Shown here in pieces: positions 52,540 to 61,818 of a stretch of 64,000 bases of DNA. The stretch lies in assembly GCF_030269325.1 (NCBI RefSeq), contig NZ_BSTD01000002.1, forward strand, positions 186,001 through 250,000. Reading direction: 5' to 3'. Source of the DNA: Amycolatopsis sp. NBRC 101858. GTDB lineage: Bacteria; Actinomycetota; Actinomycetes; Mycobacteriales; Pseudonocardiaceae. A program made the translations under genes and the position numbers. The notes beneath the pieces are model-generated. The model was not told where the DNA came from. It did no database searches and saw nothing but the letters and a program-made list of their open reading frames with translations. How positions within the stretch are numbered: the first letter of the stretch is position 1; each line of letters opens with the position of its first letter.

Positions 52540-53217
52540 ATGGGTCACCCGCCGTTCGCCGTCACCGTCGACCTCGTCGTACTCACCCTGACCGGGGACG
52601 AGCTGTGTGCCCTGGTCGTGCGCCGGGGCGTCGAGCCGTACGAGGGGGAGTGGGCGCTGCCCGGCGGGTTCGTCCGGGAGGACGAGGACCTCTCGGACGC
52701 GGCGCGCCGCGAGCTGGCGGAGGAGACCGGGCTGGCACCGGGGACCGTCCACATCGAACAGCTCGCCGGCTACGGCGCGCCCGATCGGGACCCGCGGATG
52801 CGGGTCGTGACGGTCGCGTACCTGGCGCTGGCGCCGGACCTGCCGACCCCGAGCGCGGGCACCGACGCGGCCGAAGCCCGCTGGACCCCGGTGCGGTCGC
52901 TGGGCGGCGAGCACCTGGCGTTCGACCACGACCGGATCCTCGCCGACGGCCTCGAGCGGGCCCGCGCGAAACTCGAGTACTCCCCGCTGGCGACGGCGTT
53001 CTGCGCCCCGGAGTTCACGGTCGCGGAGCTGCGGCGGGTGTACGAGCTGGTCTGGGACACGCGCCTGGACCCGCGCAACTTCCACCGCAAGGTGACCGGC
53101 GCGGAGGGACTGCTGGAGCCGACCGGCCGCACGACCACCCGCGACGGCGGCCGCCCGGCCCAGCTGTACCGGCGGGGGAAGGCCGAACTGCTCTACCCGC
53201 CGATGCTCCGCGCGTGA
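52540..53217 (+). CDS. NrtR-type regulator (Nudix domain plus winged helix)
   Basis: 225 residues. The N-terminal Nudix domain (1-140) has an intact Nudix box: GGFVREDEDLSDAARRELAEETGL (G-x5-E-x7-REU-x-EE-x-GU), so hydrolysis is possible. The C-terminal winged helix (about 150-225) has LATAFCAPEFTVAELRRVYELVW and FHRKVTGAEGLLEPTG. NrtR proteins sense ADP-ribose or related nucleotides and repress NAD-metabolism genes. Divergent from SPFH and NAD-kinase-like genes with two matching dyads between, which are its likely targets. Confidence 0.9.
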   Translation: MGHPPFAVTVDLVVLTLTGDELCALVVRRGVEPYEGEWALPGGFVREDEDLSDAARRELAEETGLAPGTVHIEQLAGYGAPDRDPRMRVVTVAYLALAPDLPTPSAGTDAAEARWTPVRSLGGEHLAFDHDRILADGLERARAKLEYSPLATAFCAPEFTVAELRRVYELVWDTRLDPRNFHRKVTGAEGLLEPTGRTTTRDGGRPAQLYRRGKAELLYPPMLRA

Positions 53218-53286
53218 CGCTCAGGCGAGGGCGCTGCCCGAGCTTGCCCGTTCGTGCTCGAGGTCTGTCCCGTCGCCTACGCCCGG

Positions 53287-54420
53287 CTAAGCGGCGCGGG
53301 CGGGCACCAGCCGTCGCGCGGCCGTGACCAGCGGGAGCAACCGCGTGCCGAAGTTGCGCACCGCGAGGCCGCCGCGCGTGGCCGGGATCAGCAGGGCCGC
53401 CGCCGTGGAAACGGTGCGCTGCTTGGGTTCCACCAGCTTCCGGTGGGCGCTCTCGTACCGACGGAACGCCGATGCCGCGTCATCCGGGGTGCGGCCCAGC
53501 TCTTCGGCCAGGGTGTACGCGCCCGCCATCGCCAGCGTCGAGCCGTCGCCGAAGAGGGACACGCACGACGCCGCGTCCCCGGCCAGCGCGATCCGGCCCG
53601 ACGCCCAGCGGTCCATCCGCACGCGGCTCACCGAGTCCAGGTACAGGTCGTCCGCCTCGTGGACGCGCTCCAGCAATTCCGGTACGCGCCAGCCCGCGCC
53701 GTCGTACGCCTCGGCCAGCATCCGCTTGTGCAGCGCCGAATCCCGGTGGTCGAACCCCGGCACGGCGTCGCCGCGGAACATGAACGCCGCGATCCCGGTG
53801 CCGCGCGCCGGGTGGACCGCGACCGCCCGGCCCGGCGAGTTGTACATCACCAGTTCCGTGCGGTCGGCCGGCGGCTCGGCCAGCGGCAGTGTCGCGATGT
53901 AGACGCCCATGTGCTCGACGAACGCGTGCTCGAGCCCGAACGTCAGCCGCCGCACGGCCGAGTGCAGCCCGTCCGCGCCGATGACCAGGTCGAACCGCCG
54001 CGGAGCGCCTCGCTCGAACGTGACGTCGACGCCGCTCTCGTCCTGGTCGAGCCCGGTGATCGAGTCGTGGAAGACGAACTCGGTGTCTTCGCGGGCGGCG
54101 TCGTGCAGGATCCGCGCGAGGTCGGTGCGCGGCAGCTCGATGCCGTCGCCGCTCATCGCGACCCGGCCGGTCCGCCGCCCCGCGTCGTCGACGAACTTCA
54201 GCGACGTCACGGCGGTGCCCGCTTCGCGCAGGTCGGCGGTGATGCCCATCCGGTCGGCGACGAGCGCGGCCGGCCCGCGGACGTCCACCGGGCTGCCGCT
54301 CGAACGCAGCCCGGCGGCGCGCTCGACCACGGTCGGCCGGAAGCCCGCGCGGGCCAGCCAGTACGCCAGCGTCGGCCCGGCGACGCCCGCGCCGGAGATC
54401 AGTACGGTCTGCTCGGTCAT
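53287..54420 (-). CDS. FAD-dependent monooxygenase (PHBH-like)
   Basis: 377 residues. FAD motifs: GAGVAGPTLAYWLARAGFRPTVVER (GxGxxG), PRTDLARILHDAA with LVIGADGLHSAVRR (DG motif) and RIALAGDAASCVSLFGDGSTLAMAGAYTLAEEL (GD motif). Acts on small aromatics or antibiotics in this family. ATG 54420 chosen because it begins the GxGxxG strand. Divergent from a TetR gene; two operators in the gap indicate it is the TetR target. Confidence 0.9.
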   Translation of the reverse strand: MTEQTVLISGAGVAGPTLAYWLARAGFRPTVVERAAGLRSSGSPVDVRGPAALVADRMGITADLREAGTAVTSLKFVDDAGRRTGRVAMSGDGIELPRTDLARILHDAAREDTEFVFHDSITGLDQDESGVDVTFERGAPRRFDLVIGADGLHSAVRRLTFGLEHAFVEHMGVYIATLPLAEPPADRTELVMYNSPGRAVAVHPARGTGIAAFMFRGDAVPGFDHRDSALHKRMLAEAYDGAGWRVPELLERVHEADDLYLDSVSRVRMDRWASGRIALAGDAASCVSLFGDGSTLAMAGAYTLAEELGRTPDDAASAFRRYESAHRKLVEPKQRTVSTAAALLIPATRGGLAVRNFGTRLLPLVTAARRLVPARAA

Positions 54421-54440
54421 GGTGCTACCCCCATCAAGGT

Positions 54441-54457
54441 CCTGACCATCGGTCAGT
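54441..54457. promoter_or_regulatory. TetR operator, copy 1
   Basis: CCTGACC-ATC-GGTCAGT contains a perfect CTGACC/GGTCAG dyad, 20 bp upstream of the monooxygenase start. Confidence 0.72.
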
Positions 54458-54471
54458 CCCGACCATACGCT

Positions 54472-54488
54472 CCTGTCCATCGGTCAGG
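54472..54488. promoter_or_regulatory. TetR operator, copy 2
   Basis: CCTGTCC-ATC-GGTCAGG, nearly identical to copy 1 and 31 bp downstream (about three helical turns), 20 bp before the TetR ATG. Confidence 0.72.
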
Positions 54489-54508
54489 AAAGCGGCTAGG
54501 CTCGGGCG

Positions 54509-55216
54509 ATGACCGACGACACCCGCGCCCGGATCCTGCGGGCCGCGCTCGAGGAGTTCTCCGAGCGCGGCTTCCACGCGACGTCGGTGCGGGAGCTGGC
54601 CGAACGCGTCGGGGTCACGAAGACCGCGGTGCTGTACCACTTCCCTGGCAAGGCCGACATCGTGACGGCGCTGGCCGAACCGCTCCTGGACGGCCTCGAA
54701 GCGGCCATGACGAAGGCCGCCGACGCCGCCGACCCGCGCGCGGCGGCGATCGAAGGCCTCCTCGACGTGTGGCTCGACCACCGCTACCTGCTGCGCATGA
54801 ACCTGCGCGACCTCGGGCTGACGGCGTCGAAGGCGGTGTTCGACCGCTTCCGCGACGGCATGCTCCAGGCAAACCACCTGGTCGCGGGCCCGGACGCGGA
54901 CCTTGCCGGCCGCGTCCGCGCGGCCCAGGCGATCGCGATGCTCAGCGACCCGGTGGTCCTGTTCGCCGACGCCCCGGTGGACGAGCTGCGCACCACGGTC
55001 CTCGACGGCGTCGAGCGGCTGTTCGCCACGCCGGAACCCGAGGGCCGCCCCCGCACGCGCCGCGGCCGCCCGACGGTGATGAGCCCGGAGACGATCGAGG
55101 CGGCCCACCGCCTCTACGACGCAGGCCACGCCCCGGCCGACATCGCTACGGCGCTGGGGGTCTCCCGCGCCACGATCTACCGGCACCTACCCGGCCACCT
55201 ACCCGGCGTCGAATAA
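54509..55216 (+). CDS. TetR-family regulator with extra C-terminal resolvase-like HTH
   Basis: 235 residues. Standard N-terminal TetR HTH (TRARILRAALEEFSERGFHATSVRELAERVGVTKTAVLYHFPGKADIV). The last about 50 residues read GRPTVMSPETIEAAHRLYDAG, then ADIATALGVSRATIYRHL, which is the GRP plus HTH layout of Hin-type resolvase DNA-binding domains. TetR proteins normally end with the ligand domain, so this is a two-HTH fusion. Likely represses the divergent monooxygenase through two dyads. Confidence 0.9.
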   Translation: MTDDTRARILRAALEEFSERGFHATSVRELAERVGVTKTAVLYHFPGKADIVTALAEPLLDGLEAAMTKAADAADPRAAAIEGLLDVWLDHRYLLRMNLRDLGLTASKAVFDRFRDGMLQANHLVAGPDADLAGRVRAAQAIAMLSDPVVLFADAPVDELRTTVLDGVERLFATPEPEGRPRTRRGRPTVMSPETIEAAHRLYDAGHAPADIATALGVSRATIYRHLPGHLPGVE

Positions 55217-55235
55217 TGAGACGCATTAATGAGAC

Positions 55236-55829
55236 TTATTGAGACTCGACCTCGATGGCCGGCAACTTCGCGAGCTGGGCGGCGGTCAGCTTCGACGCCG
55301 CCTCGAAGACCTTGGCCTGGTGTTCCTTGATGCGCTCGTCCACCAGACGGCTCAGCTCGAAGGCCAGCCGCCCGGTCTGCCGGACCGTGACGTCGTCCAC
55401 CAGCGGCTGCACCGCCGACGTGATGACCACTCCCGAGGCTTCGCCGGCCGGGGATTGTGAGACGCCCACCGAGTACGTCTCGCGCGGGTTGACCGGCCCG
55501 TCGATCGAGAAGTCGCGGATCCGGCCGAGCAGCGCGTGCCACTCGGCGACCTCGCCCGGCACCTCCGTCGCCTTGACGTCGTCGAGTGTCAGGCCCATGC
55601 CGCGGTCGCCGGTGCGGAAACACCGGGCGTACGAGTTGAGCGCCGACACCCACAGCGCCTCGACGACCACCGCGTCCACCCGCGGGTGAGCCAGCTCCGT
55701 GACCAGCCGTTCGCAGCACTTGAGGGTGAACTGGAGGTCGTCGAAGATCGCGACGAGGTCGGCCAAGCCGAGCGCGCCGGGCGTGGTCAGCTGCCGGGCA
55801 CTCGTCGGGGTCGTCGTGGAAGAGGTCAT
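55236..55829 (-). CDS. Conserved-looking protein of unknown function
   Basis: 197 residues, no signal or membrane segment. Mostly helical: LVAIFDDLQFTLKCCERLVTELAHPRVDAVVVEALWVSALNSYARCF at the start (a Cys-Cys pair), a middle WHALLGRIRDFSIDGPVNPRETYSVGV, and a helical C-terminal LAFELSRLVDERIKEHQAKVFEAAS. Codon use is ordinary. The HxxxLxxxRdFsiDgPvNPRETY block suggests a defined family, but I do not recognise it. Confidence 0.75.
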   Translation of the reverse strand: MTSSTTTPTSARQLTTPGALGLADLVAIFDDLQFTLKCCERLVTELAHPRVDAVVVEALWVSALNSYARCFRTGDRGMGLTLDDVKATEVPGEVAEWHALLGRIRDFSIDGPVNPRETYSVGVSQSPAGEASGVVITSAVQPLVDDVTVRQTGRLAFELSRLVDERIKEHQAKVFEAASKLTAAQLAKLPAIEVESQ

Positions 55830-55897
55830 CCGGGACGCTCCTGTCCTGCGGCCGTGTGGACCCTCAACGACACCGCATCCGGGAGCGTCCCGGGGTC

Positions 55898-58735
55898 TCA
55901 ATTTGCGACACCACCCGCCACGGGCCGCAGGACCAGCGTGAACGACGTCTTCTGCGGCACCAGCCGGTACCCCGGCAGCACCCCGGGCCCGCACGCCGCC
56001 GTCCCGAGGCCGTGCTGGGCGACGTCCAGCGTCAAGTGCACCAGCGCGCCGGACTTCAGCTCGTCCGTGTGCCGCGCCGCCTCCAGAGCCGCCGACGTCC
56101 AGCGGCGCGCCGTGAAGTCGAACGTCGGGTCGCCCTCGATGCGGAGGCCCGCGCCGGATGGGGTTGTGAAGCTCGCCCAGCGCGCGTCGATCCGGTTGCC
56201 GTTCTCCTGGGGGAAGACGTACGGCGTCTGCAGGCCGTCGACGCTGCTCGAAAACCGCCCGATCCGCGCGGCCTGGCGGCTGTCCGGGTACGCCTCGCCC
56301 GGGCCGCCGCCGAACCACTCCGCCGAGCCGAACGCGCCCGGGACCGCCATCGCCAGGCCGAGCCGGGGGAGCGTGTCCGGCACAGGACCGTCGGGGGTGA
56401 CGTCCACGCGCAGCCGCAAGCCGCCGTCGAACGCCGTCCACGTGTAGTCCGCGAGCAGACCGAACGGCTGCGCCGGCGGGGCGACGCGCGTGCGCACCAC
56501 CAGCTCGTCCCCGTCGGCGTCGACCGTGATCACGCGGTGCTGCATCCGGTGCAGCCCCGCGGCGAGCCACTGCGAAGCCTCGGACGGCCCGGGCGACGAG
56601 CCGCGGTCGTTGTCGGTGGTCGCGCGCCAGACATCCAGCCGCGGCCCCTGCACCGGGTGCCCGCCGAGTGTCGTCAGGGTGCCCGTCGCGGCGTCGAACT
56701 CGCCGGACCCGAGGATCAACTGCCCGGACGTGCGGAACACCGGCCCCCGGGTGGGCGGCAACTGCCGTGGGGGAGCCGCGGACACCGGCAGCTGTCCCCA
56801 GCCGACGACGTGCCCGGCGGGCGCCCAGGCCGTCGCCGAAGCCAGCGACGCCGAGATGGTCAGCCAGGACTCGCCGCTGGTGGTCGGCAGGGAGGGGAGC
56901 GCAACGGAAACACTCTGTCCGGAGTGGACTGTCGGGACCTCGAGGACACCGTCCGCGACGGCGATTCCCTCGTCCTCGAGCACCCAGGTGAACCTCAGGT
57001 GCCCGGTGTCGACGAAGTCGTGGTGGTTCTCTATCCGGACACCGGAGGGGTCCGAGGAGATCCGGACCGGCTCGATGATCTTCGCGAACTCCGTCAGCCC
57101 CGGCGACGGCGTCCGGTCCGGGAAGAGCAGGCCGTCGATGACGAAGTTGCCGTCGTGAAGCGACTCGCCGAAGTCGCCGCCGTAGGCGAAGTGGCCGGGC
57201 ACGGCCAGACCGTGGTCGATCCACTCCCACACGAACCCGCCCTGGCAGTTCGGGTACCGCTCGAACAGCTCGCGGTACTCCAGCAGCCCGCCCGGCCCGT
57301 TGCCCATCGCGTGCGCGTACTCGCAGAGCACGAACGGCAGGTCGCGGCGGCGGGCGTTGTCGTCCTCGCGGCGCCCGATCCGCTCGACCTCGTCGGGTGA
57401 CGCATACATGCGACTGTGGACGTCCACATAGGAGCAGTCGTGGTCGCCCTCGTAGTGCACTGGCCGCGTCGGGTCGCGGTGGCGCACCCACTCCGCCATC
57501 GTCGCCAGGTTCTCCCCGGTGTGGCTCTCATTGCCCAGCGACCAGACGATCACGCTGGGCCGGTTCTTGTCCCGCTCGACCGTTCGCCGCATCCGGTCGA
57601 GGTAGGCGTTCGTCCACATCGGCTCGGCGCTCGGGTTGCGGTCCCACCCGAGCGGTCCGAAGCCGTGGGTCTCCAGGTCGCACTCGTCGACCACCCACAG
57701 GCCGTACTCGTCGCACAGCTCGAGGAACGCCTGGTCCGGCGGGTAGTGGCTGGTCCGGACGGCGTTGACGTGGTGTCGCTTCATGAGCAGCACGTCGGCC
57801 AGCGCGGTCTCGCGCGAGACGACGCGCCCGGTGTGCGGGTCGTGCTCGTGCCGGTTCACCCCGCGCAGCAGTAGGCGCCGGCCGTTGACCTTGAGCTGCC
57901 CGTCCTCGATGGTCACCGTCCGGAAGCCGATCCGCACCGGCACCCGTTCGGCCACAGTGGACAGCGTCCCGTCGTACAGGCGCGGCGTCTCGGCGCTCCA
58001 CGGCTCGACGGGCAGCTCCAGCGGCTCACCGGCCGGATGGCCCGCGACTCCCAGCGACGGGATGTCCAGCACGACGTCCGCGCCGGTCTCGACGCGGACG
58101 GTACCCAGCCCGGTCGTGTGGTCGTAGTCGGCGCGGACCCAGTAGTCGCCGATGCCGCCGGACGGCCGCGCCAGCAGCGTCACGGCCCGGAAGATCCCGG
58201 ACAGCCACCACATGTCCTGGTCTTCGAGGTAGCTGCCGGCCGACCACTGGTGCACGCGGACGACGAGGATGTTGTCCCGTGGCTTCAGCAGCGGCCCGAC
58301 CTCGAACTCCGACGGCAGCCGGCTGCCCTTCGTAACGCCGAGTTCGGTGCCGTTGAGCCAGATCCGGCCGCAGGAGTCGATGCCGTCGAAGCGCAGCAGC
58401 GCAGACCCGGGCGGCCATCCGGCGGGCAGGTCGAACCGCCGCCGGTGGTCGCCGGTCGGGTTCTCCGACGGCACGTGCGGCGGATCGACCGGAAACGGGT
58501 AGTGCACGTTCGTGTAGGCGGGCTCGCCGTGGCCGTGCAGCTGCCACAGCGACGGCACCGGCAGCTCGGCCCAGGTGGAGTCGTCGGCTTCGACCGGATC
58601 CGGGGCGGCCGCGAGGCTCGGCGAGAGCCGGAACCGCCAGGTGCCGTTCAGGGACAGCGACGGGGCGTCGGAGGTGAAGGCCGCGCGCGGGGGCACCGAA
58701 CCGTGGCCGGGGCCCGGGTCTTCGACGTACGACAT
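55898..58735 (-). CDS. GH2 beta-galactosidase (LacZ-like)
   Basis: 945 residues. Jelly-roll N-domain (WRFRLSP...YTNVHYPF, SCGRIWLNG), immunoglobulin-like domain, TIM barrel with RGVNRHEHDPHTG, acid/base in VWSLGNES (Glu403) and nucleophile in VLCEYAHAMGNG (Glu472), then a C-terminal beta-galactosidase small-chain domain. No signal peptide, so it acts in the cytoplasm on sugars brought in by the ABC importer encoded directly upstream (9 bp gap). Last gene of the LacI-controlled operon. Confidence 0.92.
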   Translation of the reverse strand: MSYVEDPGPGHGSVPPRAAFTSDAPSLSLNGTWRFRLSPSLAAAPDPVEADDSTWAELPVPSLWQLHGHGEPAYTNVHYPFPVDPPHVPSENPTGDHRRRFDLPAGWPPGSALLRFDGIDSCGRIWLNGTELGVTKGSRLPSEFEVGPLLKPRDNILVVRVHQWSAGSYLEDQDMWWLSGIFRAVTLLARPSGGIGDYWVRADYDHTTGLGTVRVETGADVVLDIPSLGVAGHPAGEPLELPVEPWSAETPRLYDGTLSTVAERVPVRIGFRTVTIEDGQLKVNGRRLLLRGVNRHEHDPHTGRVVSRETALADVLLMKRHHVNAVRTSHYPPDQAFLELCDEYGLWVVDECDLETHGFGPLGWDRNPSAEPMWTNAYLDRMRRTVERDKNRPSVIVWSLGNESHTGENLATMAEWVRHRDPTRPVHYEGDHDCSYVDVHSRMYASPDEVERIGRREDDNARRRDLPFVLCEYAHAMGNGPGGLLEYRELFERYPNCQGGFVWEWIDHGLAVPGHFAYGGDFGESLHDGNFVIDGLLFPDRTPSPGLTEFAKIIEPVRISSDPSGVRIENHHDFVDTGHLRFTWVLEDEGIAVADGVLEVPTVHSGQSVSVALPSLPTTSGESWLTISASLASATAWAPAGHVVGWGQLPVSAAPPRQLPPTRGPVFRTSGQLILGSGEFDAATGTLTTLGGHPVQGPRLDVWRATTDNDRGSSPGPSEASQWLAAGLHRMQHRVITVDADGDELVVRTRVAPPAQPFGLLADYTWTAFDGGLRLRVDVTPDGPVPDTLPRLGLAMAVPGAFGSAEWFGGGPGEAYPDSRQAARIGRFSSSVDGLQTPYVFPQENGNRIDARWASFTTPSGAGLRIEGDPTFDFTARRWTSAALEAARHTDELKSGALVHLTLDVAQHGLGTAACGPGVLPGYRLVPQKTSFTLVLRPVAGGVAN

Positions 58736-58744
58736 GGAGTCCTC

Positions 58745-59572
58745 TCAGCCCTTGAGGGCACCGGCGGCGATGTTGCGGACGAAGTGGCGGGCCCCGAAGG
58801 CGAAGACGACGATCAGCGGCACGATCGCCACGAGCGTGCCCGCCATGACGACGCTGTAGTCCTTGACGTACAGGCCGTTGAGCTGCGAGAGCGCGACCTG
58901 CAGCGTCACGTGGTTCGAGTCGATCAGCACGACCAGCGGCCACAGGTAGTCGTTCCAGGCGTTGACGAACGTGAAGATGCCGAGGAACGCGAGTGCCGGG
59001 CGCAGCACCGGCAGCCCGACCGTCAGGTAGGTGCGGAAGAAGCCGCAGCCGTCGATCCGCGCGGCTTCCAGGAGCTCGTCCGGGATCGCGGTCTGCGCGT
59101 ACTGCCGCATCCAGAAGATGCCGAACGCGTTGGCCGCGGCCGGCACGATCAGCGCCTTGAGGTCGCCGACCCAGCCGAGGTGCGCCATGGTCGTGAACTG
59201 CGGGATCGCCGAGAGCTGCGTCGGCACGACGAACGTCGCCAGCACGGTGCCGAACAGCAGCGAGCTGCCGGGAAAGCGGTACTTGGCGAAGGTGAACGCG
59301 GCGAGTGAGTCGAAGAACAGCACCAGCAGCGTCGTCACGACCGCGACGAGCAGCGTGTTGAGCAGCGAGCCGAAGAAGTCGATCTTCGCGAACACCTGCC
59401 CGATGTTGTGGAAGAACTCGCCGCCGAACGTCCACGTCGGCGGCGACGAGTAGATGTCCGCGGTCGTGTTGGACGCCATCACGACGAGCCAGTAGTAGGG
59501 GAAGAGGGTGATCAGGGCACCGATCGTCAACGCCGTGTAGGTGACGACCCGGCCGGCTCGTGTCGTGGTCAT
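58745..59572 (-). CDS. ABC sugar importer, MalG-type permease
   Basis: 275 residues, six membrane helices. The EAA loop reads ELLEAARIDGCGFFRTYLTVGLPVLRPAL. CUT1-family permease pairing with the MalF-type protein whose gene overlaps by ATGA. No ATPase gene is in the operon; a shared MsiK-type ATPase elsewhere is the actinobacterial norm. Confidence 0.92.
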   Translation of the reverse strand: MTTTRAGRVVTYTALTIGALITLFPYYWLVVMASNTTADIYSSPPTWTFGGEFFHNIGQVFAKIDFFGSLLNTLLVAVVTTLLVLFFDSLAAFTFAKYRFPGSSLLFGTVLATFVVPTQLSAIPQFTTMAHLGWVGDLKALIVPAAANAFGIFWMRQYAQTAIPDELLEAARIDGCGFFRTYLTVGLPVLRPALAFLGIFTFVNAWNDYLWPLVVLIDSNHVTLQVALSQLNGLYVKDYSVVMAGTLVAIVPLIVVFAFGARHFVRNIAAGALKG

Positions 59573-60507
59573 CGGCCCGCCTTGAGGAAGCCCGGGCGCT
59601 GGATCAGCCGCCAGTTGAGGATCGCGAACAGCGCGACGACGACGAAGATGCCCCACGCGATCGCGGCGCCGTAGCCGAAGTCGCTGTTGACGAAGGCGTT
59701 GTTGTAGAAGTAGAGGACCATGGTCATCCCGGCTTCGTCCGGACCGCCGCGGTTGCCGAGCAGGATCTGCGACTCGGTGAAGATCTGCAGCCCGCTGATC
59801 GCCGACATCACCACGGAGAACAGCAGGACCGGGCGCAGCAGCGGGAGCGTGATGCGGAAGAACGTCCGCACCGGGCCGGCGCCGTCGACGCGCGCGGCCT
59901 CGTAGACGTCGGACGGCAGCGCCTGCAGCCCGGCCAGGAAGATGATCGCGTTGTAGCCGACCCACCGCCAGACGATCATGATCGAGATCGCGGCGCGGAT
60001 CGCCCACGGGTCGGTCAGCCACTGCACCGGGTCGATGCCGACCAGGCCGAGGAACCAGTTGAGGATGCCGAACTCGCTGCTGAAGATCGAGCCGAAGACC
60101 AGCGACATCGCCACGATCGAGGTGACGTTCGGCAGGAAGTAGGCGATCCGGAACGCGCCCTTGAAACGGATCGAGGAGTGCAGCCCGACCGCGATCAGCA
60201 GGGCCAGCGCGGTCATCGGGATCGTCGACATCACCCAGATGACCAGCGTGTTGCCGATCGAGTCCCAGAACACCGGGTCGGTGACGAGGAACTGGAAGTT
60301 GCCCAGACCGACGAACTTCATCGGCCCGACGCCGTCCCAGCGCTGCAGCGCTAGGTAGAGCGAGTACAGCACGGGGTAGAGACCGAAGACGGCGAAGAGG
60401 ACGAAGAACGGCGAGATCGCGAGGTACTGCGGGAGGTACTTGAGCCGTCGGCGAGGTGGGGGAGTCTTCACGCGAGCCGGCGCTTCGGGACGGGTGAGCG
60501 TCGCCAT
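59569..60507 (-). CDS. ABC sugar importer, MalF-type permease
   Basis: 312 residues, six to seven helices after a basic N-terminus. EAA loop: DVYEAARVDGAGPVRTFFRITLPLLRPVL. Overlaps the binding-protein gene (TGATG) and the next permease (ATGA). Confidence 0.92.
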   Translation of the reverse strand: MATLTRPEAPARVKTPPPRRRLKYLPQYLAISPFFVLFAVFGLYPVLYSLYLALQRWDGVGPMKFVGLGNFQFLVTDPVFWDSIGNTLVIWVMSTIPMTALALLIAVGLHSSIRFKGAFRIAYFLPNVTSIVAMSLVFGSIFSSEFGILNWFLGLVGIDPVQWLTDPWAIRAAISIMIVWRWVGYNAIIFLAGLQALPSDVYEAARVDGAGPVRTFFRITLPLLRPVLLFSVVMSAISGLQIFTESQILLGNRGGPDEAGMTMVLYFYNNAFVNSDFGYGAAIAWGIFVVVALFAILNWRLIQRPGFLKAGR

Positions 60508-61784
60508 CAGAGCACCCCCTGCCGGGTCAGCAGCCGTTCGACGGTCCGGCGCGCGTCGTCCCAGGCCTGGCCGGGGTCCTTCCCGGCGAGTTCGACGTTG
60601 GTGAGCTCGTCGGTGAACGTGTCGCTGATCGCGATGTCCCACGGGCTGAAGTAGGCGGGCTGGATCTCGCGGGCCGCCTTGCCCAGCACGGCCATGGTGG
60701 CCTGGCCGCCGAAGAACGGCTCCGGCGCGAGCAGCCGCGGGTCGGTGAACGCCGCCGGGCTGGTCGGGAACAGGCCCGCTTCGAGGTAGGACCGCGGCTG
60801 GTTCTCCGGCGAGAGCAGCCAGCGGACGATCTCGAACGCCCGCTCCGGGTGCGGGCAGTACTTCGTGATCGCCAGGAACGAGCCGCCTTGGTTGCCCGCG
60901 CCGCCGGGAGCGCGGCAGACTCGCCACTTCCCGGCGGTGCCCGGCGCGGACTTCTTGAGCTCGCCGACGATCCACGACGCGTTGACGAAGCTCAGCTCCT
61001 TGCCCGAGTTCCAGGCGGCGTGCCGTTCGACCGAGCTGCCCGGGTCCTGCGAACCGGCGTAGCCCGCGGTCAGGCCGGACCGGAACGCGGTGAGCGCGCG
61101 GTCCCAGGCGCGGCGGACCTGCGGGGCGTCGCCGAGGTAGGCGTTGTCGCGGGTGAAGTACTTCTGCGGCTCCTGCGCCATCGAGTACGTGTAGACGGTC
61201 TTCGTGTCGGTGATCAGGTGCCGGCCGGGCAGCTTCTCCTGCAGGCGGCGGCCGAAGTCGAAGTAGGCGTCCCAGGTCGGCACGGCCGCGGCGACGTCGT
61301 CCGGTTCGCTGGGGAAGCCGGCTTGCGCGAACAGGTCGTGCCGGTAGTAGAGGGCGGCGGGGCCGATGTCGATCGGGAAGCCGAGCTGGAAACCGTCCGG
61401 GCTGGTGCCGGCCTGCCACTTCCAGGGCAGGTACTGGTCCTCGACGGCGTCCGCGCCCACGGACCGCAGGTCGGTGAAGTGGGCGGTGTCGGCGAAGTAG
61501 GTCGCGATGTCGTCGCCGAGCATCGTGATGTCCGGCAGGTACGCCTCGCCGGCGAGGGCGGCCAGGAGCCGCTGCTTGAGCTGGCCGCTGACCTGGGACG
61601 GGTACAGCTCACCGAACCGTTGCCGAGCGTCGGCGACGACGGAGTCGGCGAGGCCGCCGCTGGTGGACCAGAGCGTGAGCTTGCCGGGGTTGGCGGTGGT
61701 CGGGCTCGTGCAGGAAGCGGCGGTGCCGAGCGCCGCCACGCTCAGCCCCGCCGCGGTCAGGAACCTTCGTCGAGTCAGCGTCAT
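60507..61784 (-). CDS. ABC sugar importer, substrate-binding lipoprotein
   Basis: 425 residues. Twin-arginine-like leader RRRFLTAAGLSVAALGTAASC with a lipobox cysteine near 25, then a CUT1 solute-binding fold (ITMLGDDIATYFADT, LGFPIDIGPAALYYRHDLFAQAGF, SPENQPRSYLEAGLFP). ATG 61784 is chosen because the leader follows at once. Probably binds a galactoside or other oligosaccharide, inferred from the GH2 gene downstream. Confidence 0.9.
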   Translation of the reverse strand: MTLTRRRFLTAAGLSVAALGTAASCTSPTTANPGKLTLWSTSGGLADSVVADARQRFGELYPSQVSGQLKQRLLAALAGEAYLPDITMLGDDIATYFADTAHFTDLRSVGADAVEDQYLPWKWQAGTSPDGFQLGFPIDIGPAALYYRHDLFAQAGFPSEPDDVAAAVPTWDAYFDFGRRLQEKLPGRHLITDTKTVYTYSMAQEPQKYFTRDNAYLGDAPQVRRAWDRALTAFRSGLTAGYAGSQDPGSSVERHAAWNSGKELSFVNASWIVGELKKSAPGTAGKWRVCRAPGGAGNQGGSFLAITKYCPHPERAFEIVRWLLSPENQPRSYLEAGLFPTSPAAFTDPRLLAPEPFFGGQATMAVLGKAAREIQPAYFSPWDIAISDTFTDELTNVELAGKDPGQAWDDARRTVERLLTRQGVL

Positions 61785-61818
61785 CGAGGACCCTCCGGGC
61801 GCGTGCCCGTGAACGCTC

